This document shows positions 53,201 through 61,344 of a stretch of DNA of 64,000 nucleotides, piece after piece. Source of the stretch: Flammeovirgaceae bacterium UBA7330 (lineage in GTDB: Bacteria > Bacteroidota > Bacteroidia > Cytophagales > Cyclobacteriaceae); assembly GCA_002471275.1 (NCBI GenBank), contig DKPQ01000014.1, forward strand, positions 330,297 to 394,296, written 5' to 3'. Within the stretch, counting starts at the first letter, position 1. The number at the start of each line of letters is the position of its first letter. The notes beneath the pieces are model-generated. The model saw nothing but the letters and a program-made list of their open reading frames with translations, was not told the origin of the DNA and did no database searches. The translations under genes were made by a program, and so were the position numbers.

Positions 53201-54163
53201 TGATGATAACGTACTTAGTTCAGCTGAAGTAAGTGGCGTACCCCCTGCGGAGGAACCGATACCACTTTCCTCCGTGTTCCAGTAAGTATTTTGAATCGTT
53301 CCTGAATTCTGGCCAACCACTCCGCCGACATTACTTAACGTAGCTGAAACAGCAGCAGTGGAATAAGAATACCGGATAACACCGGCGACATCATTATTAC
53401 CTACCAATCCACCCACTTGATTATTTCCATCTACGCTGCCTAAGGCGTAACAGTTTTCTATTAAACCTGTATTTTGCCCGGCAATACCTCCTAATGAAGA
53501 AGAACCAGAGACTGTAACGATGGCATACGTACTTTGGATAGCTCCGGAAATACTCCTTCCGGCAACTCCACCTTGATTAAAGGAACCAACCACATCAACA
53601 TTTACCACCTTGCTTCGCAGGATACCTCCCTCATTGTTGTCTCCTACCAAACCGCCGGAGTTGTTTCCATCAATTGTGCTATTAATGATGGCACAATCGA
53701 TAATCACTCCTGAACTTATACCTGCCATCCCCCCAACGAAGTTATTTCCCATAATGGAAAAGTCTTCCAACGTAAGATTCCTGACTTCTCCACTTTTGAT
53801 ATTTCCAAAGAATCCTACATAGTCCTGATTCACCGGACCGCGGTCAATAAAGACTCCTGTAATCTTATAACCATTGCCATTCAGCCTGCCACCAAAGCCT
53901 GTATTGGATGAACTGGAAATAGGTTCCCATCCCTCACCTCCATTGTAAAAAAGCCCTCCCGGATCCTGAGTGTCATACGTCAGATCAATGTCATTGAGTA
54001 GGATAAAGCTAGCACTCAGGTAATTTCTTATTTGATTGAGTTCTGATGCGTTGGTAATCTGGTAGGGATCATTGATTGTACCTGTGCCCCCGGAGAACTG
54101 GGACATAGCGGAATTGTAAATAATCCCAAGTAAACCAAAAATCAATAACTTTTGAAGCTGCAT
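50294..54163 (-). CDS. Large secreted GLUG/HYR-repeat protein with T9SS sorting domain
   Basis: The 1289-residue protein has a signal peptide (MQLQKLLIFGLLGIIYNSAM) and four zones. Zones 1 and 2 (about 20-350 and 355-670) are duplicated halves, each opening with GTG(T)xxDPYxI and containing many GLUG-type repeats such as NNSGGLVGDN and GDFVGGFAGS. Zone 3 (about 690-1136) has six HYR-like repeats of about 75 residues with a recurring TATDNC motif and ITWTY-DGNG phrases. Zone 4 ends in a T9SS domain (FQVSIYPNPVSEQLIIT). It is likely a surface or matrix adhesin. Confidence 0.88.
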   Translation of the reverse strand: MQLQKLLIFGLLGIIYNSAMSQFSGGTGTINDPYQITNASELNQIRNYLSASFILLNDIDLTYDTQDPGGLFYNGGEGWEPISSSSNTGFGGRLNGNGYKITGVFIDRGPVNQDYVGFFGNIKSGEVRNLTLEDFSIMGNNFVGGMAGISSGVIIDCAIINSTIDGNNSGGLVGDNNEGGILRSKVVNVDVVGSFNQGGVAGRSISGAIQSTYAIVTVSGSSSLGGIAGQNTGLIENCYALGSVDGNNQVGGLVGNNDVAGVIRYSYSTAAVSATLSNVGGVVGQNSGTIQNTYWNTEESGIGSSAGGTPLTSAELSTLSSFTNWDFTDTWNIFNEQTYPFLRVFSDDSIPGLRMFLGGAGTSGDPYEITTSISLSFVREFPTAYFVLMNDLDLSDDTNTSGGHFWNEGSGWEPIGSTASPFSGNFNGQGYTISGLFIDRSAEDDIGLFGAIEGPATLQDLQLEDVEINGGSSVGSMVGNNDGGDIVVCSSTGNVSGGSSTGGLVGSNSGMIMESFSSVVVVGGNSTGGFAGYNDGSITLSYAAGEVTGADNTGGFVGENGGSGTIDDSYATGEVTGGDFVGGFAGSALSGSDITDCYSLGGVSGVAYLGGFIGSNLGAVDDSYWNLETSCFTSDDDGVGKSNAEFQRSETFNKLDFSSSWMIDEDASYPYHQWQMSAGAQNLPITIADPVPVEGTLADLVGECFIEEPTAPKAITNCGIEVTGISNIVFPVEDQGTTMITWTYEDALGNQSTQEQKIIITDMTAPVPDEVSLADLTGECSVLEPTAPIATDNCGEIISGVADIAFPITTQGTTVVTWSFEDHLGNISTQTQNAIVDDITDPVPDVASLPDISGTCEVPAPSSPTATDNCEGTITGQANVTFPVTTAGTTVIIWTYDDGNGNTTTQTQNVIIEDDAAPTPDEATLPDLNAECSLSTPVAPTATDNCNGVVNGTTNAAFPLTESTTITWTYTDASGNSVEQTQEVIIADVTPPVANSSALTTLTGECVVVRPTAPKATDNCGGVITGTTTTQQLITESTTIVWTYTDPSGNSTTQDQEVVITDETAPFPDRITLPDLVGECMVNMPGVPTALDNCDGTIQATTETEFPVTESATITWTYSDGAGNTFSQTQDVIISGINTNVTKVGGVLTAEVSGATYQWINCENNTPVSGATSRIFIPENDGRYAVEISKLGCTELSDCYDVTVLGLDDSDKFQVSIYPNPVSEQLIITNALNKDLSIKLINSLGQELYQTYSSDPIIQIDVRSLSNGVYFILMINEEYEFMKRIVKSE

Positions 54164-54314
54164 AGCCGGTTGGTTCTCGTGTCAAGATAAAAGAATTATG
54201 TGGGTACATCAAAAATAGAACCCTTTCTTAACAAAAAAATCATGTTATCGTCCCATGCGGGATCATAATTCGAACTTTTCTGCAAAAATATTCATAATTG
54301 TAGGTTCAAAGCTA

Positions 54315-54333
54315 GAGAATGATACTCATTGTA
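54315..54333. promoter_or_regulatory. Fur-box-like 19-mer
   Basis: GAGAATGATACTCATTGTA matches the classical Fur consensus at 15 of 19 positions, with central symmetry AATGA-N3-TCATT. It lies about 150 bases upstream of the GLUG/HYR gene and 90 bases before the RluA gene. Chance cannot be excluded. Confidence 0.35.
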
Positions 54334-54407
54334 TGCAATTTAACAGTCATAGATATGAAACCCAATACACCAGCAATGATTTGGGAAAACTTTGCGTCCT
54401 GAATTCT

Positions 54408-54415
54408 TACCTTTG
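54408..54415 (+). promoter_or_regulatory. -7 box TACCTTTG ahead of the RluA gene
   Basis: This exact TAnnTTTG match ends seven bases before the ATG, which implies a leaderless or very short leader. A TTTG at 54380-54383 is 24 bases upstream, slightly too far for an ideal -33. Confidence 0.45.
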
Positions 54416-54422
54416 CATCTAA

Positions 54423-55109
54423 ATGTCAAAAAAACCAAGGGTACTTTACGAAGACAACCACCTACTGATCGTGGATAAGCCTGCTGGATGGCTGGTTCAG
54501 GGAGATGAAACCGGAGACAGGACGCTGACGGACTGGTCGAGGGATTATATTAAAAATAAGTACAATAAGCCGGGTGACGTATTCCTGCATCCTACGCATC
54601 GTCTGGACAGACCTGTGAGTGGTGTTATTGTCTTTGCGTGGTCCTCCAAAGCTCTGGAGAGGATGAATGCGTTATTCCGGGAAGACCAGGTGGAGAAGAC
54701 TTACCTGGCGATCGTAAAAGAGCGTCTAGAAATCACTGGAGAGATTCTAATCCATTGGCTAGAAAAAGACGATAAGAAAAACATCACCCATGTTTACAAT
54801 CAGCCAAAAGGAAAAGCCAAGAAAGCCGAACTTACCTATGAACTTATTGCAAGCCTGAATAAGCTCTCGCTGCTCAAGGTAACGCCAAAAACAGGCCGTC
54901 CCCATCAGATAAGAGCACAATTGGCAAAAATTGGCTGCCCCATTCAGGGTGACATTAAGTACGGCTTTACGCAAGCAAATAAAGATAAAAGTATAAGTTT
55001 GCACTCTTTTGAAATTAAATTCATCCATCCGGTAAAGAAGGAACCGATTGTTGTCAGATCTGTCCCGGATTGGCCGGATTTCAAACCGCATATGAATGAG
55101 TTGGGTTGA
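54423..55109 (+). CDS. RluA-family pseudouridine synthase
   Basis: The 228-residue protein has the family core RVLYEDNHLLIVDKPAGWLV at the start and the catalytic Asp in HRLDRPVSGVIVFA (about 59-72). GRPHQIRAQLAKIGCPIQGD follows in the C-terminal half. It lacks an S4 domain, so it is a short RluA type modifying rRNA or tRNA; the target site is unknown. It overlaps the next gene by 14 bases. Confidence 0.9.
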   Translation: MSKKPRVLYEDNHLLIVDKPAGWLVQGDETGDRTLTDWSRDYIKNKYNKPGDVFLHPTHRLDRPVSGVIVFAWSSKALERMNALFREDQVEKTYLAIVKERLEITGEILIHWLEKDDKKNITHVYNQPKGKAKKAELTYELIASLNKLSLLKVTPKTGRPHQIRAQLAKIGCPIQGDIKYGFTQANKDKSISLHSFEIKFIHPVKKEPIVVRSVPDWPDFKPHMNELG

Positions 55110-55398
55110 GAAGTTAAAAAACAAATGGGACCTTAAGTCCACGTGGCAAGTTGTCGTGGTGTTGATTGTTTTTGCACTGACTGGCACCACCGTGCTATTT
55201 ATCAAACAACCGGTATTGAGTTTCGTGTATCCACACGAGCCAAATACCTGGTTTTACGTGATCTATTTTCTGTTGATATGGCCTATTTACAACATCCTCT
55301 TGCTGTTGTACGCATTTATTTTTGGGCAATTTACTTTTTTCTGGAACTTTGAAAAACGAACTTTCGAGCGCATTAAGAATCTAGTCGTGCGTAAATGA
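55096..55398 (+). CDS. DUF6787 family small membrane protein
   Basis: The 100-residue protein opens MSWVEKLKNKWDLKSTWQVV and has two membrane helices (about 18-36 and 50-75), ending in a basic FEKRTFERIKNLVVRK tail. This layout is shared by a small Bacteroidota family known to me only as DUF6787. Function unknown. It overlaps both the RluA gene and pabB, so it is translated within their operon. Confidence 0.7.
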   Translation: MSWVEKLKNKWDLKSTWQVVVVLIVFALTGTTVLFIKQPVLSFVYPHEPNTWFYVIYFLLIWPIYNILLLLYAFIFGQFTFFWNFEKRTFERIKNLVVRK

Positions 55399-56366
55399 TC
55401 TATCAGCGTGCTGAAGCCATTCCTCTACTCAATAAGCTTTATGCTGAAAAAATTCCTTTTGTCTGTTTTACCGATTTCTTAGCAGAAAAAGCATGGATCA
55501 AGCCTACTGACGAGATTCAGGCTGATGAATTAAGGTATCAGTTTCCTAATCAACCAGCTACTCCAGGCACCTCAGGTTTTAAAAATGACTTTTCTTTTGA
55601 CAAGAAACCTGTTTCGTATGCAAATTTTAAAGTTGCGTTTGATGAGGTCGTTCATCAGCTGAAAATTGGCAACTCTTATCTGACAAACCTGACATTCAGG
55701 ACTCCTGTAACAACCAATCTCACGCTTGATGAAATTTTTGCTCAAAGTCAGGCGCTTTACCGCATCCGGTATAAAAACGATTTTGTGGTATTTTCCCCTG
55801 AGACTTTTGTCAGAATTGAGAAGGACAAGATCTATTCCTACCCCATGAAAGGAACCATTGATGCCTCTGTCCCAAACGCCAAAGACATCATCATGGAAGA
55901 TCATAAAGAGATGTCTGAACACATCACCATCGTGGATCTTATCCGCAACGACCTAAGTCAGATAGCCTCAAAGGTCAATGTGACCAAATTCCGTTTTATC
56001 AGTGAGATACAAACTACTTATAAAAAGCTGTTGCAGGTGAGTTCCGAAATTGTTGGAACACTACAAAATCCCCGAGACCTCGGGAATAACCTTTTTAGTT
56101 TACTTCCGGCAGGTTCTATTTCCGGAGCTCCCAAAAATCAAACGCTGGAAATTATTCATAACGCCGAGAAAGAAAGCAGGAACTTCTTCACAGGAATATG
56201 TGGACATTTTGACGGAAACACCTTTGACAGTGGAGTCATGATCAGATTTATAGAAAATAAGGATGGAAAACTTTATTTTAGAAGTGGTGGCGGAATTACC
56301 GCACTCAGCGACCCCGAAAAAGAATACCAGGAAATGATTGATAAAGTATATGTTCAGGTTTCTTGA
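55395..56366 (+). CDS. pabB: Aminodeoxychorismate synthase component I
   Basis: The 323-residue chorismate-binding enzyme shows SPETFVRIEKDKIYSYPMKG, where the Lys of PMKGT (150-154) is the covalent residue that separates PabB from anthranilate synthase (PIAGT). It also has IVDLIRNDLSQIA, LLPAGSISGAPKNQTLEII and FRSGGGITALSDPEKEY. It is shorter than the usual 450 residues and lacks most of the N-terminal domain, a normal variant in Bacteroidota. It makes aminodeoxychorismate for folate. Confidence 0.88.
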   Translation: MIYQRAEAIPLLNKLYAEKIPFVCFTDFLAEKAWIKPTDEIQADELRYQFPNQPATPGTSGFKNDFSFDKKPVSYANFKVAFDEVVHQLKIGNSYLTNLTFRTPVTTNLTLDEIFAQSQALYRIRYKNDFVVFSPETFVRIEKDKIYSYPMKGTIDASVPNAKDIIMEDHKEMSEHITIVDLIRNDLSQIASKVNVTKFRFISEIQTTYKKLLQVSSEIVGTLQNPRDLGNNLFSLLPAGSISGAPKNQTLEIIHNAEKESRNFFTGICGHFDGNTFDSGVMIRFIENKDGKLYFRSGGGITALSDPEKEYQEMIDKVYVQVS

Positions 56367-56940
56367 AAGTATTTGCTTCCGGTCAGATGTATACCAACTA
56401 TTGGATTATCATCAGGTCAGGGTCGATCAAACATTCAGGCGTTTTTATCCTGACAAAACTCCGCTAAAGCTCAATGAGATCATGCCAGAGCTATCCGGAA
56501 ATGAAAAAGTAAAGGTAAGACTGATCTATAATGAACTTGATCATGAAATAAGTGTCAGCAAATACCTGCCAAAAACTATCTCAAAGCTACGATTGGCCTA
56601 TTCGGATACGCTTGATTACTCATTTAAGTATCTGGATAGAAGCATGCTCAACCAGCTATTGAATCCTGAGCAGGAAAATGAAGAGATTATCATCGTCAAA
56701 GATGGCCTGGTAACTGACTCTTCCTATTCTAATTTGGTTTTCAGGCAGGGAAACGTTTGGTATACGCCAAGCACCTATTTACTAAACGGAGTAAAAAGAC
56801 AGCGCCTCCTTCAGCAGGAGGTCATCTTTGAAAGGGAAATCAGACCTGAGGATTTGGACAAGTACTCCGAAGTGAGTCTGATCAATGCGATGCTGGATCC
56901 GGGAGATATTTCACTCCCGGTTGATAATATTATTCGCTAA
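56350..56940 (+). CDS. pabC: Aminotransferase class IV (4-amino-4-deoxychorismate lyase-like)
   Basis: From ATG 56350 the product is about 196 residues (a frame with four extra residues opens at 56338). It has the fold-type IV core: IIIVKDGLVTDSSYSNLVF near 115 and NGVKRQRLLQQ after it. EVSLINAML is the cofactor-binding end. PabC releases 4-aminobenzoate from the PabB product. The overlap with pabB supports the function. The N-terminal part is reduced compared with full-length PabC, so a loss of activity cannot be excluded. Confidence 0.72.
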   Translation: MFRFLESICFRSDVYQLLDYHQVRVDQTFRRFYPDKTPLKLNEIMPELSGNEKVKVRLIYNELDHEISVSKYLPKTISKLRLAYSDTLDYSFKYLDRSMLNQLLNPEQENEEIIIVKDGLVTDSSYSNLVFRQGNVWYTPSTYLLNGVKRQRLLQQEVIFEREIRPEDLDKYSEVSLINAMLDPGDISLPVDNIIR

Positions 56941-57201
56941 TTATTCCTCAGGAACGCTTTCGGCGAGTACTACTACTTTGTTGTTTAGTACCTCTACTAT
57001 TCCGCCATCAATTGCGTAATGAGTCTCTTTGAGCTTTTTATCTACCATAGAGACAATTTTCACATCACCTGCAGCCAAGGAAGAAATCAATGGAGCGTGG
57101 CCATTCAAAATCTGAAATGAACCATCACTACCCGGGAAAATGGTGCTTTCCACCTCTCCCTCAAAGATCTTCTCGTCTGGTGTAATTATTTCGAGGTACA
57201 T
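56941..57201 (-). CDS. atpC: ATP synthase epsilon subunit (short form)
   Basis: The 86-residue protein contains only the N-terminal beta-sandwich (LEIITPDEKIFEGEVESTIF, DGSFQILNGHAPLISSL). The C-terminal helical hairpin that inhibits ATP hydrolysis in longer epsilons (about 130-140 residues) is missing. It follows atpD by two bases. The end is natural, not a frameshift: a stop follows VVVLAESVPEE. Confidence 0.93.
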   Translation of the reverse strand: MYLEIITPDEKIFEGEVESTIFPGSDGSFQILNGHAPLISSLAAGDVKIVSMVDKKLKETHYAIDGGIVEVLNNKVVVLAESVPEE

Positions 57202-57203
57202 AA

Positions 57204-58712
57204 TTATGCTTTAGCTTCAGCCAATAATTTTTCTCCTTTTGCAACTGCATCTTCGATGGTTCCAACAAGGTTGAAAGCTGCTTCAGGAAGGTGATCATAT
57301 TTTCCTTCCATGATCTCATTAAACCCTTTGATGGTGTCTTTGATATCTACAAGCACTCCTGAAAGACCAGTAAACTGCTCAGCTACGTGGAATGGTTGTG
57401 AAAGGAATCTCTGTACCCTTCGAGCACGGTGTACGACAAGCTTATCTTCATCAGAAAGTTCATCCATACCAAGGATCGCAATGATATCCTGAAGCTCTTT
57501 GTATCGCTGCAACAGCTCTTTCACTCGTTGAGCACAGTTGTAATGCTCATCTCCAAGGATTTCTGCGCTTAGAATCCTTGATGTAGAATCCAAAGGATCC
57601 ACCGCCGGGTAGATACCCAACTCGGAGATCTTTCTGGAAAGTACTGTGGTTGCATCCAGGTGAGAGAATGTAGTCGCAGGAGCAGGGTCAGTAAGGTCAT
57701 CCGCAGGTACATATACTGCCTGAACTGATGTAATCGAACCATGCTTCGTTGATGTAATCCTTTCCTGCATCACACCCATCTCAGTAGCCAATGTAGGTTG
57801 GTAACCTACCGCTGAAGGCATCCTTCCAAGAAGGGCAGATACCTCAGATCCAGCCTGAGTAAACCTAAAGATGTTGTCTACGAAGAAAAGGATGTCTTTT
57901 CCTTTGCCAGATCCATCACCATCACGGAAATATTCAGCGATAGTAAGTCCTGAAAGGGCAACCCGGGCTCTCGCTCCAGGAGGTTCATTCATCTGACCGA
58001 ACACAAAGGTTGCTTTGGATTCTTTCAGATCTGATTTCTTTACTTTAGACAGGTCCCATCCACCTTCTTCCATGGATTTCTTAAAGTCCTCTCCATAATT
58101 AACAATCCCAGCTTCGATCATCTCTCTCAACAAATCATTTCCTTCCCTGGTACGCTCACCTACACCAGCAAATACCGAAAGACCTGCATAAGCTTTAGCA
58201 ATATTGTTGATCAATTCCTGGATCAATACGGTTTTACCAACACCGGCACCACCAAACAAACCGATCTTACCACCTTTTGCATATGGCTCGATCAGGTCAA
58301 TAACTTTAATTCCTGTATATAAAACTTCAGTAGAAGTAGAAAGATCTTCAAATTTCGGAGCAGAACGGTGAATAGGCAACCCTTTCTTTCCTTCAGGTTG
58401 ATCCATTCCGTCAATGGCTTGTCCTACCACGTTGAACAGTCGACCGTTGATGTCTTCTCCAATTGGCATTGTAATCGGAGTTCCCAGATCAGTTACCTCC
58501 ATACCTCTTGTCATTCCGTCAGTAGCATCCATAGCTACGGTACGCACAGTTTCTTCTCCAAGGTGTTGCTGAACCTCAAGTATTACTTCTGTACCATCAC
58601 CTTTCACAACTTTTAAGGCATCGTAAATCCTTGGAAGCTTAGCGTCTTCTGAATTAAAACTAACATCCACAACCGGACCGATTACCTGGGTGATTTTGCC
58701 TTTATTAGCCAT
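57204..58712 (-). CDS. atpD: ATP synthase F1 beta subunit
   Basis: The 502-residue protein has Walker A GGAGVGKTVLIQELI (about 153-167), VFAGVGERTREGNDLL, Walker B DILFFVDNIFRFTQAGSEVSA, and the catalytic PSAVGYQPTLATEMG loop. It is the catalytic subunit of F1. Only atpD and atpC are here; the other ATP synthase genes lie elsewhere, a frequent arrangement in Bacteroidota. Confidence 0.99.
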   Translation of the reverse strand: MANKGKITQVIGPVVDVSFNSEDAKLPRIYDALKVVKGDGTEVILEVQQHLGEETVRTVAMDATDGMTRGMEVTDLGTPITMPIGEDINGRLFNVVGQAIDGMDQPEGKKGLPIHRSAPKFEDLSTSTEVLYTGIKVIDLIEPYAKGGKIGLFGGAGVGKTVLIQELINNIAKAYAGLSVFAGVGERTREGNDLLREMIEAGIVNYGEDFKKSMEEGGWDLSKVKKSDLKESKATFVFGQMNEPPGARARVALSGLTIAEYFRDGDGSGKGKDILFFVDNIFRFTQAGSEVSALLGRMPSAVGYQPTLATEMGVMQERITSTKHGSITSVQAVYVPADDLTDPAPATTFSHLDATTVLSRKISELGIYPAVDPLDSTSRILSAEILGDEHYNCAQRVKELLQRYKELQDIIAILGMDELSDEDKLVVHRARRVQRFLSQPFHVAEQFTGLSGVLVDIKDTIKGFNEIMEGKYDHLPEAAFNLVGTIEDAVAKGEKLLAEAKA

Positions 58713-58796
58713 TTATGAATTTTTTTATGAGAACTCTGAATTTTGGTGCGAAATTAAATCAAAAATTCCACCCAGGAAAGGTAAAATTTTAAAACA

Positions 58797-60014
58797 TCAG
58801 GATCTTAACAAGATTCTGAAGGTCGTGCCTTTGCCAATCTCTGTCTCCTTGATATAAATCTTGCCTTTGTGATAGTGTTCGATGATCCGTTTGGTCAGTG
58901 TGAGCCCCAGCCCCCAGCCTCTTTTTTTGGTAGTAAAACCTGGTGTAAAGATTTGGTTTATCCTGTTTTTGGGGATTCCCTTGCCCGTATCCGTTACATC
59001 AATGGCTACCCGGCCTTCATTTACCTGCAATATCTTGATAAAGATCTGGCCTTTCCCTTCCATCGAGTCAACGGCATTCTTGAGCAGGTTTTCGATCACC
59101 CAGGCAAATAGTGCGTGGTTAATATTGGCAGAAATTTCGTCGTCAGGGAATACGGTTACTGAAATACTGACCTTAGTAGACAATCTCTTTTCGAGATACT
59201 TCACTACTTCCTGTACCAGGTTGTATACATTTTCCTCTTTAAGTTGAGGGACACTCCCTATACTGGAAAAACGTTCGGTGATCCGTTCCAGCCGCTCGAT
59301 ATCCTTATTCAGCTCATTGATGATCTCCTCCTGGTCGGGATAGGTGGCCCTGAAATACTCCACCCAGGCCATCAGAGAAGAAAGTGGCGTACCCAGCTGA
59401 TGAGCTGTCTCTTTGGCTAGTCCTACCCAAACCCGGTTTTGCTCTGCTGACCGTGAATAGTTAAACACCACAAAAGCAATGAAGACAAAAATGGCAATAA
59501 CCGAGAGCTGAACATATGGGTAAAACCTAAGCTCCGTGAGCAAGGATGAATTTTTGTAATAAATGAACTTGTAGCCATAGATTTGATTGTCGCTATCAAG
59601 TAACGTGAGCACAATGGGTTCACGCAACTCTTTCATTTCCTCTACTTCCTTCAGCAGATAGGCCCTCCGTTCTTTGGGCGAATCAAAGTCATTGACTTTT
59701 GGGAGATTTTTGTAATCCTCAGGGTTTCCATGCTGATCGGTAAGGATCACAGGAATGGTTTTGTTAGCCTGGATTATTTCCTCCAACATAAATGCTACAT
59801 TCGGATCATCCTGGTCATTGGCTACATATTCCAATGTGCGTGCATACAGATCTATCTGCTTTCTCTCCCTTTCCCTGATCTTTTTTACCAAATCATTGGT
59901 ATAAACGATTGATCCCACGCCAATGGTGAATGATAGGATTAATACAATCCACTTGAAGTTTGGCCGCTCCGGATATAGATTAACAGAGGTTACTTCTTTG
60001 AAACGTTTCGCCAT
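58797..60014 (-). CDS. Membrane sensor histidine kinase
   Basis: The 405-residue protein has helices at about 24-44 and 172-190 around an extracytoplasmic sensor region of about 125 residues. A HisKA-like box, AKETAHQLGTPLSSLMAW (His about 206), follows. The ATPase part has N box VIENLLKNAVDSMEG, G1 DVTDTGKGIPKN, F box FTPGFTTKKRGWGLGL, and ends RILLRS. No receiver or response regulator gene is adjacent; it is an orphan kinase next to the NatAB-type transporter genes. Confidence 0.9.
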   Translation of the reverse strand: MAKRFKEVTSVNLYPERPNFKWIVLILSFTIGVGSIVYTNDLVKKIRERERKQIDLYARTLEYVANDQDDPNVAFMLEEIIQANKTIPVILTDQHGNPEDYKNLPKVNDFDSPKERRAYLLKEVEEMKELREPIVLTLLDSDNQIYGYKFIYYKNSSLLTELRFYPYVQLSVIAIFVFIAFVVFNYSRSAEQNRVWVGLAKETAHQLGTPLSSLMAWVEYFRATYPDQEEIINELNKDIERLERITERFSSIGSVPQLKEENVYNLVQEVVKYLEKRLSTKVSISVTVFPDDEISANINHALFAWVIENLLKNAVDSMEGKGQIFIKILQVNEGRVAIDVTDTGKGIPKNRINQIFTPGFTTKKRGWGLGLTLTKRIIEHYHKGKIYIKETEIGKGTTFRILLRS

Positions 60015-60036
60015 AAATAACTATTGAGGCTTAAAG

Positions 60037-61344
60037 CTATTGATTTGACATAAACCACCTGGCTAGAACTTTATAATTTACTTTGGTGCCATGCATCAGA
60101 ATTCCCACACGATAGATCCTGCTGGCAAACCAGATCATGAATATGAACCCGGCGATCATAAAAACCATAGATAAGCCAAGCTCCCAAAAGGGAACACCAA
60201 ATGCCACGCGCATCATCATCACTACCGGAGCCGTAAAAGGGATCATGGACATCCAAAAGGCCAGGGAGCCATTCGGATCATTGAGCACCACTCCCAGCAG
60301 CATGATAGACAAAATCAGGGGAATTGTGACCGGTAGCATAAACTGTTGAGCGTCTGCGTCACTATCCGCTGCAGAACCTACTGCTGCAAATAAACCACCA
60401 TAAAAAAGATATCCACTGACAAAGAAGAAAACAAAGGCCAGAACTACCTGTGGAATATTGAGCGAATCCAACACCTGAAGCACTGGCTCCAGGGGATTCC
60501 CTGCCGCTACTTCATTGCCCGGATCCATCAGTTCGATTTGGCCCATCGCGGGAGGTTGCATGGTCTGACTAAATATCAGACCACTCCCAAGCATGATGGC
60601 GGATGTCAGCGTGATCCAAAGCAACAGCTGAGATAGCCCCACACTGGCAATGCCCAGCACCTTGCCCATCATTAGATGAAATGGCTTCACCGAAGCCACG
60701 ATGATTTCAATGATCCGGCTACTCTTTTCCTCTATCACACCTCGCATGCACATGGCCCCATAGATAAATATGAACATGTAGATCAGAAAGGAAGCTATGT
60801 ATCCTACAGCAGTGGCTCCAACAGCGCTACCCTGTGTTTCGGTCCCCGATTCAGAGATGCTGAAGGCACTTACGGATACCCTGGCTTTGAGCTTGTCTAA
60901 AAATTCCTGATCAAGACCGGAACGGATCAGCTTTTGTTGTTCAATTTCGTTCCTTAGCTTCCTTTCCAGGTGATTCAAAGAAGATATGCTGGGATTGGAC
61001 ATAGAATAGTAGGAAACCTCTGACAGATCATCAATTGATCGGTCGGGGATGATGAGCAATCCATCAAACTTTCCCTCCTGAATCATGCTCTTAGCCGATT
61101 CCTCATCCTCGATGGTATTGTAAGCGTAGATGATCTTTTCTTCATCCTCAAAAACATGCCCAAATAAATGGCTTTCATCCACTACCAAAATCGCTTTGCC
61201 ATCAGCTCCCTGATCCATCAGGAAGACGGGGACAACCATGAGTGTAGCAAACAGCAACGGACCTACAATGGTCATCACCAAAAATGATTTCTTCCTTACT
61301 CGGCTCAGGTATTCTCTTTTAATGACCAGAAAAATATTATGCAT
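60037..61344 (-). CDS. ABC-2 type permease (NatB-like)
   Basis: The 435-residue protein opens FLVIKREYLSRVRKKSFLVM with the first helix. A large extracytoplasmic loop of about 130 residues and five to six more helices follow (GYIASFLIYMFIFIYGAMCM, SRIIEIIVASVKPFHLMMGK). This matches NatB, which exports sodium with NatA in Bacillus; many homologues carry other cargo. It overlaps the ATPase gene by eight bases. Confidence 0.85.
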   Translation of the reverse strand: MHNIFLVIKREYLSRVRKKSFLVMTIVGPLLFATLMVVPVFLMDQGADGKAILVVDESHLFGHVFEDEEKIIYAYNTIEDEESAKSMIQEGKFDGLLIIPDRSIDDLSEVSYYSMSNPSISSLNHLERKLRNEIEQQKLIRSGLDQEFLDKLKARVSVSAFSISESGTETQGSAVGATAVGYIASFLIYMFIFIYGAMCMRGVIEEKSSRIIEIIVASVKPFHLMMGKVLGIASVGLSQLLLWITLTSAIMLGSGLIFSQTMQPPAMGQIELMDPGNEVAAGNPLEPVLQVLDSLNIPQVVLAFVFFFVSGYLFYGGLFAAVGSAADSDADAQQFMLPVTIPLILSIMLLGVVLNDPNGSLAFWMSMIPFTAPVVMMMRVAFGVPFWELGLSMVFMIAGFIFMIWFASRIYRVGILMHGTKVNYKVLARWFMSNQ

